A model generated the notes under the pieces. It was not told where the DNA came from and made no database searches. It saw only the letters and a program-made list of their open reading frames with translations. A stretch of DNA of 64,000 nt, from positions 62,001 through 126,000 of the forward strand of contig NZ_SRHY01000002.1 in NCBI RefSeq assembly GCF_004565465.1. Reading direction: 5' to 3'. How positions within the stretch are numbered: the first letter of the stretch is position 1; each line of letters begins with the position of its first letter. Below, one piece after another: positions 17,300-28,387 of this stretch. Position numbers and translations under genes: made by a program. Source of the DNA: Lentibacillus salicampi (GTDB taxonomy: Bacteria; Bacillota; Bacilli; Bacillales; Amphibacillaceae).

Positions 17300-17814
17300 G
17301 ACGGATTATCACAGCCGATGTGCAGGATCAGAGCGGTGTCCTGAACCGGATCACCGGGATGCTCCATAAACGGCAATTTAATATCGAAAGCATTTCAGTC
17401 GGAAAATCCGAACGCAATGGGATATCGAAAATGACATTCGTTGTAGAAGTCGGCGATGATCAGAAGCTGGAACAATTGACGAAGCAGTTAAACAAACAAA
17501 TTGATGTCTTGAAAGTGAAAGATATAACGGATAAGGCGATTGTGGCACGGGAACTGGCGTTGATTAAAGTTGGCGGCAGCGGCCAGCAGCGTGCTGAAAT
17601 CCAAGGGGCGATCAACCCATTCCGGGCATCTGTAATTGATGTGAGTAAGGATAGCCTGACAATCCAGGTGACGGGCAAACCGGATAAAGTTGAAGCGCTG
17701 ATCGCGTTGTTAAGACCATATGGCATTAAAGAACTGGCACGCACAGGTATGACGGCATTTCTGAGAGGATATCAGCCTCAGGAAGTGACAGAAATCAATT
17801 CCCATTTGGTTTAA
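17296..17814 (+). CDS. ilvN: acetolactate synthase, small (regulatory) subunit
   Basis: A 172-residue regulatory subunit (also called ilvH) with an N-terminal ACT domain ([25 protein letters not shown], residues 2-26) that binds valine, and a C-terminal domain ([12 protein letters not shown] and [20 protein letters not shown] segments). It raises activity of IlvB and gives feedback inhibition. The ATG overlaps the ilvB stop (ATGA), so the two are translationally coupled. Confidence 0.94.
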   Translation: MRRIITADVQDQSGVLNRITGMLHKRQFNIESISVGKSERNGISKMTFVVEVGDDQKLEQLTKQLNKQIDVLKVKDITDKAIVARELALIKVGGSGQQRAEIQGAINPFRASVIDVSKDSLTIQVTGKPDKVEALIALLRPYGIKELARTGMTAFLRGYQPQEVTEINSHLV

Positions 17815-17855
17815 GAGATTGTTCACAAAGCCCGGTGAAAATGACACAATTATAA

Positions 17856-20457
<2,602 letters not shown>

Positions 20458-20515
20458 AATCGATTGCTTTATAAGGTCACCTTTTAATGCTTTTAAATGA
20501 CTATGGTCAATTTAG

Positions 20516-20624
20516 CAGTTGTCATATACGAAGACTCCTGAGGGACAGTGTTCACTGAATGAAATGCGAGTGCCGTTCGTTGAAGCTTGTGGTGAGTCCA
20601 CGGAAATATCGTGTATGTCAACTG
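20516..20624. repeat. 109-bp inverted-repeat element between leuA and leuB
   Basis: CAGTTGTCATATACGA at the left end pairs with TCGTGTATGTCAACTG at the right (14 of 16). Inside is AGACTCCTGAGGGACAG, which resembles the CTCCTGCGGGACAGC core of the larger element at 58448. It looks like a degenerate copy of a Bacillaceae interspersed repeat that entered the operon without a terminator. Confidence 0.6.
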
Positions 20625-20666
20625 CGCCAGCAAGTAAAGAGCCATTAAACAAAGGAGGGGAAGTCA

Positions 20667-21773
20667 ATGAATAAACAGATCGTTCTGCTTCCGGGGGATG
20701 GGATTGGCAGTGAGATTATGGAATCGGCCGAAAAAGTCCTGGATGCAGTTGCCGGCGAATTCGGCCATAGTTTCACACTACAAGAGCACGCAATTGGCGG
20801 TGCGGCGATCGATCAATACGACACGCCTCTACCGGAAACGACCATTGAAGCGTGTCAAAAGGCCGATGCTATTTTACTCGGTGCTGTCGGCGGTCCAAAA
20901 TGGGATGCCTTGCCCGCTGACAAACGGCCGGAAAAAGGCTTGTTAGGGATCCGCAAAGAACTGGGGCTGTTTGCGAATCTGCGCCCGGTCAAAGGATTTC
21001 CGTCATTGCTGCATGCTTCCCCGCTGAAAGAGCATATCATTGATGGCAGTGATATTTTAATCATCCGTGAATTGACGGGTGGGCTCTACTTTGGCAAACC
21101 AAGTGAACGGCAGAATAACGGGAATGCTGTTGTCGATACACTGCACTATCACCGGGATGAAATGGAGCGGATCATTGATAAGGCATTTCAAAGCGCCCGC
21201 CTAAGACATCACCATCTGACATCTGTTGACAAAGCCAATGTTTTGGAATCCAGCCGGATGTGGCGTGAAATTGTCGAGGAAAAAAGCAAGGCGTATCCTG
21301 ATGTGGTTGTTGAACATTTATTGGTTGATGCCGCCGCAATGAAGCTGATCACACAGCCTGATCAATTTGATGTCATGGTGACGGAGAATATGTTCGGTGA
21401 TATTTTAAGTGATGAGGCTTCAGTTCTGACAGGTTCCCTTGGGATGCTGCCATCCGCGAGCGTCCGTTCTGACGGTGTCGGCCTGTACGAACCAGTCCAT
21501 GGATCGGCTCCTGACATTGCCGGGGAGGGAATCGCCAACCCATTGGGTACCATTCTTTCGGTAGCATTAATGTTGCGTCACTCGTTCCAGATGGAAGCAG
21601 AGGCTGCAGCTGTTGAACGGGCGGTCCGTGAATGTCTTGAACAAGGTTATTATACCTCGGATCTTCATATAACCGATGGCCAGCTCGTCAGTACGGCGCA
21701 AATGACGGAAGCTGTTTTGGAAAATATGACGGTTAAAAGTGTTTCAGACAGTATTTGCAGTATGTATGTCTAA
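20667..21773 (+). CDS. leuB: 3-isopropylmalate dehydrogenase
   Basis: NAD+-dependent oxidative decarboxylation of 3-isopropylmalate to 2-oxoisocaproate. The 368 residues show LLPGDGIGSEIM (7-18), GAVGGPKWD, LRKEL-type segment GIRKELGLFANLRPVK, IIRELTGGLYFG, the catalytic DKANVLESSRMWRE, and MVTENMFGDILSDEASVLTGSLGMLPSAS with the metal-binding Asp residues. The ATG follows AAAGGAGGGG. It is separated from leuA by 209 bases that hold the inverted-repeat element; no terminator is seen, so it should still be co-transcribed. Confidence 0.95.
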   Translation: MNKQIVLLPGDGIGSEIMESAEKVLDAVAGEFGHSFTLQEHAIGGAAIDQYDTPLPETTIEACQKADAILLGAVGGPKWDALPADKRPEKGLLGIRKELGLFANLRPVKGFPSLLHASPLKEHIIDGSDILIIRELTGGLYFGKPSERQNNGNAVVDTLHYHRDEMERIIDKAFQSARLRHHHLTSVDKANVLESSRMWREIVEEKSKAYPDVVVEHLLVDAAAMKLITQPDQFDVMVTENMFGDILSDEASVLTGSLGMLPSASVRSDGVGLYEPVHGSAPDIAGEGIANPLGTILSVALMLRHSFQMEAEAAAVERAVRECLEQGYYTSDLHITDGQLVSTAQMTEAVLENMTVKSVSDSICSMYV

Positions 21774-21781
21774 TAGAGGGC

Positions 21782-21816
21782 GTTCAAAAAGTTCGGTGTT
21801 ATTGTTCTTTTTGAAC
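21782..21816 (+). other. 10-bp stem-loop between leuB and leuC
   Basis: GTTCAAAAAG pairs perfectly with CTTTTTGAAC around a 15-base loop. No T run follows (ATGCATAATATGG), so it is unlikely to be a full terminator. It could be an mRNA processing or stabilising site, as known for the B. subtilis ilv-leu mRNA (inference). Confidence 0.6.
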
Positions 21817-21839
21817 ATGCATAATATGGAGGTGACAGA

Positions 21840-23240
21840 ATGGGGAAACCGGAAACGCTTGTTGAAAAGATTTGGAAACAGCATGTCGTGCATCATGAGC
21901 CTGAAAAGCCGGATTTAATGTATATCGATTTGCATTTGGTGCATGAAGTGACGTCCCCGCAAGCGTTTGAGGGACTCCGCTTGAATAATCGAAAGGTAAG
22001 AAGGCCGGATTTGACGTTTGCGACAATGGACCATAATGTTCCGACGAAAAACCGGGATGTCATTCAGGACCAAATTTCCAAAAAGCAAATGGATGCACTA
22101 CGGAAAAACTGTAAAGACTTTGGCGTGACACTGGCCGATATGTATCATCCAGATCAGGGCATTGTTCATGTGATCGGCCCACAGCTCGGGCTGACACAAC
22201 CAGGCAAAACAATTGTCTGCGGTGACAGTCACACATCTACCCACGGGGCATTTGGTGCTTTGGCATTCGGCATCGGCACAAGTGAAGTTGAGCACGTGCT
22301 GGCCACACAGACACTGTGGCAAAAACCGCCGAAAACGTTGAATGTCCATGTGGAAGGTGACCTCGGAACCGGGGTGACGGCAAAGGACTTAATTCTGGCG
22401 ATCATTTCGAAATTTGGCGTGCGGTTCGGCACTGGCTATGTGATGGAATATACCGGCGAAGCGATCCGAAACTTATCAATGGAAGGCCGGATGACCGTTT
22501 GTAACATGTCGATTGAAGCCGGTGCCAGAGCCGGATTGATCAGTCCAGATGAAACAACAGTGGAATTTTTGCGCGGCAAACCGAACGTTCCACAGGGTGA
22601 AGCGTTTGATGAAAAAGCTCGCGAATGGCTGGCGCTGGCAACGGATGAAGGTGCCGAATACGATGAGACGGTTATGATCAAAGCTGAGGAAATCGAACCG
22701 CAAGTGTCATGGGGCACAAACCCCGGCATGTGTGTACCGGTCAGCGGCAGCACACCTGATGTTCATGAATCGGATGATGTGGCGCGTGCGCTGGAGTATA
22801 TGGGACTTGATGAAAACCAGCCGATCCAGTCAATTAACATTGATCATGTGTTCATCGGTTCCTGCACAAACTCGCGCATTACCGATTTGCGCAAAGCGGC
22901 TAAGATTGTGGAAGGGCATCAGGTCAGTGATCACGTCAGGGCGATTGTGGTACCCGGATCATTCGGCACAAAGGAACAGGCGGAAAAAGAAGGATTAGAT
23001 GCGATTTTTAAATCAGCTGGCTTTGAATGGCGTGAAGCCGGATGCAGCATGTGTCTGGCGATGAATGATGATGTGGTCCCGCCGGGCGGCCGTTGTGCAT
23101 CGACATCGAACCGCAATTTTGAAGGCAGACAGGGAAATGGCGCCCGCACACATTTAGTCAGTCCGGAAATGGCAGCCGCCGCAGCTATTGAAGGCCATTT
23201 TGTCGATGTCCGGCAGTTTGCAGCAAACGTGTATAGTTAG
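21840..23240 (+). CDS. leuC: 3-isopropylmalate dehydratase, large subunit
   Basis: Aconitase-family subunit that carries a [4Fe-4S] cluster and isomerises 2- to 3-isopropylmalate with LeuD. The 466 residues show [53 protein letters not shown] (about 124-157), and the three cluster cysteines in FIGSCTNSR and [10 protein letters not shown]. The ATG follows TGGAGGTGA. Confidence 0.95.
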   Translation: MGKPETLVEKIWKQHVVHHEPEKPDLMYIDLHLVHEVTSPQAFEGLRLNNRKVRRPDLTFATMDHNVPTKNRDVIQDQISKKQMDALRKNCKDFGVTLADMYHPDQGIVHVIGPQLGLTQPGKTIVCGDSHTSTHGAFGALAFGIGTSEVEHVLATQTLWQKPPKTLNVHVEGDLGTGVTAKDLILAIISKFGVRFGTGYVMEYTGEAIRNLSMEGRMTVCNMSIEAGARAGLISPDETTVEFLRGKPNVPQGEAFDEKAREWLALATDEGAEYDETVMIKAEEIEPQVSWGTNPGMCVPVSGSTPDVHESDDVARALEYMGLDENQPIQSINIDHVFIGSCTNSRITDLRKAAKIVEGHQVSDHVRAIVVPGSFGTKEQAEKEGLDAIFKSAGFEWREAGCSMCLAMNDDVVPPGGRCASTSNRNFEGRQGNGARTHLVSPEMAAAAAIEGHFVDVRQFAANVYS

Positions 23241-23252
23241 GAGGTGCTGAAC

Positions 23253-23837
23253 ATGGAAGCGATTCGTGAGCATCAAGGAGTGGCTGTTCCGTTAGACCGA
23301 ACAAATGTCGATACGGATCAGATTATCCCGAAGCAATTTTTGAAGCGGATTGAACGGACCGGATTTGGTCAGTTCCTGTTCTATCACTGGCGATTTGATG
23401 ATGATGGGAATAAGCGTGAAGATTTTATTCTGAATCAGCCGGCCTATGAGGAGGGGTCGGTCCTCCTGGCAGGTGAAAATTTCGGCTGTGGTTCGTCAAG
23501 GGAGCATGCGCCATGGTCACTTCTGGACTATGGATTCCGTGTGATTATTGCGCCAAGTTTTGCGGATATTTTTTATAACAATGCATTAAAAAATGGTATT
23601 ATCCCTGTTCAAATGGATGAGGAGCAGGTTCATCAATGGATGAAACAGGCAGAAAACGAAGAACTCGTTTTAACGGTCGACCTGGAAAATCAGATCGTGT
23701 GCGATGATAATCAGGATGTTCATTTTGATATTCCGGCATACCACCGGGAAAACCTACTAAATGGGCTGGATGATATCGGCCTCACTTTACAGCACGAAGA
23801 TAAAATTACTGCGTTTGAGCATGCGGTTCGGGCATAG
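23253..23837 (+). CDS. leuD: 3-isopropylmalate dehydratase, small subunit
   Basis: Swivel-domain partner of LeuC, 194 residues. Visible are DRTNVDTDQIIPKQFLKRI (about 15-33) and GENFGCGSSREHAPWSLLDYGFRVIIAPSFADIFYNNALKNGIIPV. The ATG at 23253 follows TAGGAGGTG; the GTG at 23244 is part of that site. It starts 12 bases after leuC. Confidence 0.94.
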   Translation: MEAIREHQGVAVPLDRTNVDTDQIIPKQFLKRIERTGFGQFLFYHWRFDDDGNKREDFILNQPAYEEGSVLLAGENFGCGSSREHAPWSLLDYGFRVIIAPSFADIFYNNALKNGIIPVQMDEEQVHQWMKQAENEELVLTVDLENQIVCDDNQDVHFDIPAYHRENLLNGLDDIGLTLQHEDKITAFEHAVRA

Positions 23838-23925
23838 TAAATATCGATCATCATTTCATTAGAAGGAGCGTGAAGATGTTGGGAATTCGCTAACAGGTGA
23901 CCTCATTGCTGAAGCACGGGATCGT

Positions 23926-24858
23926 TTGGCGACAGTGGTTCACCGGACACCCATTGTAAGATCAGCGACAACGGACGCACTGGTCGGAAAACATGTTTAT
24001 TTTAAAATGGAAAATCAGCAGAAAACCGGTTCATTCAAGTTTCGAGGTGCCAGTTTTAAACTGATGCAGCTTTCAGATGAACAGTTGCAAAAAGGTGTAA
24101 TTGCCGCATCTGCCGGCAACCATGCACAGGGGGTAGCAAATGCCGCAGCGAAATTGAACGCACGAGCAACGATTTTCATGCCGGAAAAAACGCCAGCGGC
24201 CAAAGTAGACGCTACACGTGCATATGGTGCGGAAGTAGTACTGACCGGAGAGTCGTTTCAGGAAGCTTATGATGCGTCGATGAAACGGCAAATGCAGACA
24301 GGAGCAGAGTATATCCACCCGTTTGACGATTATGATGTTATGGCCGGACAGGGCACGATAGCGCTCGAAATGCTGCAGCAGGAAGACCGGATTGATACGA
24401 TTCTGGTCCCTGTTGGCGGCGGCGGGCTGATCAGTGGTATCGCCGCTGCTGTCAAACATATGAGCCGGCATATCAAGGTGATCGGGGTTCAGTCAGCCGG
24501 TGCGTCTGCCATGTATCAAAGCTACTATCATAATCGCATGAAACGGCTTGATCGGGTCTCGACCATTGCTGAAGGGATTGCCGTTAAGCAGCCGGGAGAA
24601 CGGACATTGCCGCTTATCAACCAATATGTTGATGAGATGGTCACGGTCACCGATGAAGAGATTGCGTCGGCCATCGTTTATATGCTCGAACGCAACAAGA
24701 CATTGCTGGAAGGTGCTGGAGCTGCCGCCCTGGCTGCACTGTTTGGACATCACATAGACTCAGAGCACTGTGGTACAATCGTCAGTGGTGGTAACATGGA
24801 CATCAGCACATTGCCGACAATCCAGCGGCTGGCGAAAAAACTACATCAATCGGCGTGA
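23926..24858 (+). CDS. ilvA: threonine dehydratase (PLP), short form; 5' end disturbed
   Basis: PLP fold type II enzyme that turns threonine into 2-oxobutyrate, the isoleucine precursor. Visible are HRTPI, the PLP lysine in KTGSFKFRGA, ASAGNHAQGVA, HPFDDYDVMAGQGT, VPVGGGGLISG and VSGGNMD. It ends near residue 310 and has no C-terminal ACT regulatory domain, unlike the 422-residue B. subtilis IlvA. The given TTG start has no ribosome binding site. An ATG at 23876 has a good one (AGAAGGAG) but reads only five codons (MLGIR) before TAA. Homologous sequence (LTGDLIAEARDRL) continues in the next frame, so one base seems to be missing near 23890. Corrected length is about 327 residues. Confidence 0.8.
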   Translation: MATVVHRTPIVRSATTDALVGKHVYFKMENQQKTGSFKFRGASFKLMQLSDEQLQKGVIAASAGNHAQGVANAAAKLNARATIFMPEKTPAAKVDATRAYGAEVVLTGESFQEAYDASMKRQMQTGAEYIHPFDDYDVMAGQGTIALEMLQQEDRIDTILVPVGGGGLISGIAAAVKHMSRHIKVIGVQSAGASAMYQSYYHNRMKRLDRVSTIAEGIAVKQPGERTLPLINQYVDEMVTVTDEEIASAIVYMLERNKTLLEGAGAAALAALFGHHIDSEHCGTIVSGGNMDISTLPTIQRLAKKLHQSA

Positions 24859-24874
24859 TCCTTGTGAGTTGTAT

Positions 24875-24916
24875 CAATAGCCTGCACATTTGGTTGTGCG
24901 GGCTATTGTTTTTTTA
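24875..24916 (+). terminator. terminator of the ilv-leu-ilvA run
   Basis: CAATAGCCTGCACA pairs with TGTGCGGGCTATTG, followed by seven Ts, 16 bases after the ilvA stop. Confidence 0.9.
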
Positions 24917-25078
24917 TAGAAATCACAGCAATATGTGCAGCGTGATATGATTATAGCATAAGTGTGTAGTATTTATGTGGTAAACGTCACACAAATCATT
25001 CCATTATTAGAAAATGAATTTGTCGTCATGTCAAACTTCACTTATAATGAAAGAAATATGATGAGAGGGGATATTGGG

Positions 25079-25478
25079 ATGACATCCTCAAAAGATATTC
25101 GCTGGAGACAACGATTTGAAAACTTTGAGCGATCGTACAAACTTTTGGAAAAATATTCAAATGAATCGATTGAAAATGAACTGGAGCGGGCAGGGATTAT
25201 TCAGTTTTTCGAAATGACGTTCGAGCTTTCATGGAAAGTTCTTAAAGACTATCTCGAAAATGAAGGGTTTATCGTAAAAAGCCCTCGTCAAACCATAAAA
25301 CAGGCCTTTCAAAGTGGCCTGATAGACGATGGTCATACGTGGATGCAAGCTTTAGAAAAGCGAAATCAAATGGCTCATAATTATGATGAGGAAGCAGCTA
25401 AAATTTGTCGATGATATTACGGATGACTATCTGCCGGTAATACGCACATTGTATAATAAACTATCGGAGGAATACTAA
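25079..25478 (+). pseudogene. HepT/HI0074-like HEPN protein, frameshifted near the C-terminus
   Basis: A HEPN-fold protein of the kind paired with MNT nucleotidyltransferases; the as-read frame stops at 25414 (111 residues). The HEPN RNase motif Rx4HxY is present as RNQMAHNY. Right after it, an extra A in an AAAA run (about 25398) breaks the frame. The next frame continues as typical C-terminal sequence (KFVDDITDDYLPVIRTLYNKLSEEY) and stops at 25478, one base before the mntA-like gene. Corrected length is about 132 residues, normal for the family. The ATG follows GAGAGGGGAT. Either a disabled toxin or a sequencing error. Confidence 0.78.
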
Positions 25479-25479
25479 T

Positions 25480-25797
25480 ATGTTTGGTTTACGGGAACAG
25501 GACATAGAAATGATAACCGAGGCCAGTAAAAGCTTTGAGGAGATCGATCAGGCTGTTGTTTTTGGGAGCCGGGCACTGGGCAATTATAAGAAAGGTTCGG
25601 ACATAGATATTGCTATCAAAGGTTCGAACGTAACCAATCATACCGCTGGACAATTAAGTGAGCTATTGAATGAGGAATACCCTCTCCCCTATTTTTTTGA
25701 TATCGTTCATTATGAAGGGATTAAAAATGAAGCACTGATTCGGCATATTAATGAGCATGGAATCAATATCTATGGGGAAAAGCACAATCGTGCATGA
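25480..25797 (+). CDS. MntA-like minimal nucleotidyltransferase (antitoxin)
   Basis: A 105-residue nucleotidyltransferase-fold protein. The signature GSx10DxD is exact: Gly29-Ser30, Asp41 and Asp43 in VVFGSRALGNYKKGSDIDIAI. In HepT/MntA systems this enzyme transfers AMP to the tyrosine of the HEPN Rx4HxY motif and so silences the toxin. The ATG follows TCGGAGGAA, one base after the frame-corrected end of the HEPN gene, so the two are translationally coupled. This partner is intact while the HEPN partner is frameshifted. Confidence 0.85.
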   Translation: MFGLREQDIEMITEASKSFEEIDQAVVFGSRALGNYKKGSDIDIAIKGSNVTNHTAGQLSELLNEEYPLPYFFDIVHYEGIKNEALIRHINEHGINIYGEKHNRA

Positions 25798-26054
25798 AGC
25801 TCCTGAATTATATGGGGGTGGTTCCGATAGACCGTTTTCAAAAAAAACTAGAACAATCGCTTTTAAAGTGTCAGGACGATTACGAGGGTATTGGGTAATT
25901 CATGGCTCTTTTATTTAACGACTGTCTAAAGGAAGCCCCCGGCAATCGCATCTGGAAGTATTTTTGCTTCCTCTTCAAACACAAGTTTCCAAACCTTATC
26001 ACATTGATAGCGGACAACAAAACAAGCCATAGTATCATTATTTAAGACAAGTAA

Positions 26055-26090
26055 AAAAACGCTCTATCCATTGCAGGACAGGCGTTTAAA
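26055..26090 (-). terminator. terminator downstream of tRNA-Ala
   Basis: On the minus strand AAACGCCTGTCC pairs with GGATAGAGCGTTT (one G-U), followed by a T run, just past the tRNA 3' end. Confidence 0.75.
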
Positions 26091-26095
26091 GAGTA

Positions 26096-26168
26096 TGGAG
26101 CATATCGGGCTCGAACCGATGACCTCATCGCTGCCAGCGATGCGCTCTCCCAACTGAGCTAATGCCCC
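26096..26168 (-). tRNA. tRNA-Ala (anticodon GGC)
   Basis: A full cloverleaf on the minus strand: acceptor GGGGCAT/ATGCTCC, D arm GCTC..GAGC, anticodon stem CATCG/CGATG with loop CTGGCAG (anticodon GGC), and T arm ATCGG-TTCGAGC-CCGAT. The 3' CCA is not encoded (the genome continues TAC). It reads GCC and GCU alanine codons. It stands alone in a 650-base gap between the MntA-like gene and the esterase. The rest of that gap (25798-26054, 26169-26447) holds no gene I can support. Confidence 0.96.
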
Positions 26169-26447
26169 GTCTAAGTCCACAAATTATTATAGCACTTTTT
26201 ATATGATTTTCAAGGGGTGTAGAACAAACGATTTTATTTTTTTACGAAACCAGCATTTGGGATGAGTATTCCCCGGGCAATATTTTGTCAAAAAAAGTTG
26301 AATGGTTCATTAATGCCGCGCATTATTCACTGGAACGAGCCACTCGACTACATTCCGTGCTTCCAAAAGCCTCTCAATTATAATTTTCAAACAAATATTT
26401 AAATGTGTGTTAAAATGACCTTATTATAAAGTTTGGAGGGTTCAACA

Positions 26448-27203
26448 ATGACAAACGCTTATCCTGTTATGAAAGAAGCGGAGGAGTTTTATTATCCCGG
26501 GAATGAGACGGGTGTGCTTGTAATTCATGGGTTTACTGGAACAACCCAGAGTATGCATGATCTGGGCAAACAATTTGCGGAAGCGGGATTTACTGTATTC
26601 GGACCGCGACTGGCCGGACATGGAACGGCCCCGGAAGATATGGAAAACAGGTCATATGAGGAATGGATCGAAACTGTTGAAAATGGGCTGGAAAAGTTAC
26701 AGGCAACATGTGATGATGTATTTGTGGCCGGATTGTCGATGGGTGGGACATTGACGCTTTATTTGGCAGAAGAACATCCTGAGATAAAAGGCATCATGCC
26801 AATTAATGCAGCAACGCACATGCCTGAAATGATGGGGAACTATGAATCGTTGAAAGGTACGGAAACTCGCTTTGTTGAAGGCATTGGGTCTGATATCAAG
26901 CAGGAAGGTGTCGAGGAACTGGCCTACAAACAGACACCGGTCAAATCGATGAAAGAGCTGATGGACTTATCAATAATGGTAAGAGAAAAACTTTCTGAGA
27001 TAACGGCACCTGCAATGATTCTGTCATCTGCGGAAGATCATGTTGTTCCTCCTGAGAATTCACGGGAGATTTATGAATCCATTTCATCAGATGTCCGGGA
27101 ATTTGTCATGCTGGAGAACAGCTATCATGTTGCAACACTGGACAATGATAAAGAACGGATTGCAGAAAAGTGTGTAAAATTCGTTAAAGACAGGTTAACA
27201 TAA
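26448..27203 (+). CDS. carboxylesterase (Est30-like alpha/beta hydrolase)
   Basis: A 251-residue alpha/beta hydrolase that hydrolyses short-chain esters. The oxyanion-hole segment is HGFTGT (27-32), the nucleophile elbow GLSMGG places Ser97, and the acid and base are the Asp in SSAEDHVVPPENS and the His in NSYHVATLDND. The lid-like insertion (about 115-165) matches thermostable Bacillus carboxylesterases such as Est30. The ATG follows TTGGAGGG. It lacks a signal peptide, so it is cytoplasmic. No operon partner is visible. Confidence 0.88.
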   Translation: MTNAYPVMKEAEEFYYPGNETGVLVIHGFTGTTQSMHDLGKQFAEAGFTVFGPRLAGHGTAPEDMENRSYEEWIETVENGLEKLQATCDDVFVAGLSMGGTLTLYLAEEHPEIKGIMPINAATHMPEMMGNYESLKGTETRFVEGIGSDIKQEGVEELAYKQTPVKSMKELMDLSIMVREKLSEITAPAMILSSAEDHVVPPENSREIYESISSDVREFVMLENSYHVATLDNDKERIAEKCVKFVKDRLT

Positions 27204-27295
27204 TTTTTTTGGAATCATTCATATGAAAGCGTTCGATTTCAAGATGGAAATGGATGAAATGAGCTGAATTTAAGAAGTTAAGGGGTGATGGATAG

Positions 27296-28234
27296 ATGCT
27301 GGAAGAATACGGTTTAAAACGTGTGACCCTTGACTTGCCATTCCGGCTTGATCACGTGAACTGTTTTTTGGCAGAAGGCCAACACGGCTGGACTGTCGTC
27401 GATACAGGTCTGCATAACGAACAGACCGTCAAACGATGGGAAGCGGAATTAAGCGGGAAAAATGTGACCGATATCATTATAACGCATTATCATCCGGATC
27501 ATTTCGGGTATGCCGGCGGGCTTCAGGCGAAACACGAGGCACGCGTTTCCATGTCGGAAATTGATTTTGATGCTGCTTTAAATGCATGGAGCCCGGATTT
27601 TTTGGACGAGCTTTCACATAACTATTTGCTGGCAGGGATTCCTAGAGATCAAGCGAATAAAATGCTGGCGAATACAAAGGATTTTGTTCCGATTGTGACA
27701 CCATACCCGAATGCGGATCATTTTTTGCGGGAGGGGGACATCATCCCAATCGGCAGGTATGACTATGAAGTGATTGCCACACCGGGTCATTCGGATGGTC
27801 TGGTCACATTTTATAATCAAGAGAAAAGCATGCTTCTCTCAACGGACCATGTTTTGCCGAAAATCACCCCGAATATTTCGTATTGGTTTCACGGCGATCC
27901 CAATCCGTTAGCACGGTATCTGGAATCATTGGACAAAATCAAAACTTATGATGCGGATTTTGTCGTCCCTTCCCATGGCGATCCGTTTTACGGGGCCAAT
28001 GACCGTATTGAGGCGATTAAGTCACATCATGACGCCCGGCTGGAGCAGACGTTGGCGTCGATTGATCGCGGGGGCACTGTCTACCAGGTTTGTCAAAAAT
28101 TATTTAAGAAGAAGCTCACCGTTCATGAGATGCGCTTTGCGGTTGGCGAAACGCTGGCACATCTTGAATATTTGCGGTACAGGGGAGAGTGTAAGAGAGA
28201 GCTCAATGACGGCAAATATTGGTATTATCTGTAA
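27296..28234 (+). CDS. metallo-beta-lactamase-fold hydrolase
   Basis: A 312-residue MBL-fold protein. The zinc-binding motif THYHPDHFGYAGG (HxHxDH, about 62-74), the downstream His in TPGHSDG, the Asp in STDHVLP and the final His in VPSHGDP are all present. A C-terminal helical domain of about 70 residues (VYQVCQKLFKKKLTVHEMRFAVGETLAHLEYL) resembles the winged-helix tail of LACTB2/RNase Z-like relatives. The ATG follows AAGGGGTGAT. Substrate unknown; thioester or lactone hydrolysis is possible. Confidence 0.82.
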   Translation: MLEEYGLKRVTLDLPFRLDHVNCFLAEGQHGWTVVDTGLHNEQTVKRWEAELSGKNVTDIIITHYHPDHFGYAGGLQAKHEARVSMSEIDFDAALNAWSPDFLDELSHNYLLAGIPRDQANKMLANTKDFVPIVTPYPNADHFLREGDIIPIGRYDYEVIATPGHSDGLVTFYNQEKSMLLSTDHVLPKITPNISYWFHGDPNPLARYLESLDKIKTYDADFVVPSHGDPFYGANDRIEAIKSHHDARLEQTLASIDRGGTVYQVCQKLFKKKLTVHEMRFAVGETLAHLEYLRYRGECKRELNDGKYWYYL

Positions 28235-28297
28235 GTTCCCCTGGCATAACTGAATGATCCGCATAATGTTAATATCTGGCATAATCGAACGGGGGGC

Positions 28298-28387
28298 GTT
28301 CAACTCACGTACGATTACATCATTATAGGCGGCGGAATTGTCGTTTCATTGGTGATTGGCGAAACGCTAGCCGATTATGTTCAGTAG
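28298..28387 (+). pseudogene. N-terminal remnant of an FAD-dependent oxidoreductase
   Basis: Thirty codons read VQLTYDYIIIGGGIVVSL.., with the dinucleotide-binding GGGIV motif typical of LhgO or amino-acid-oxidase-type flavoproteins. The frame stops after ADYVQ, where it meets the end of dctB on the other strand. The remainder of the gene is absent. Probably the stump of a deletion. Confidence 0.5.

Noticed and set aside
25808..26040. Short open frames in the gap around 25.8-26.0 kb (for example about 30 codons reading VVPIDRFQKKLEQ, and a minus-strand MACFVVRYQCDKVWKLVFEEE)
   Set aside because: They look coding-like but lack clear ribosome binding sites and known relatives; possibly gene remnants, too weak to list.
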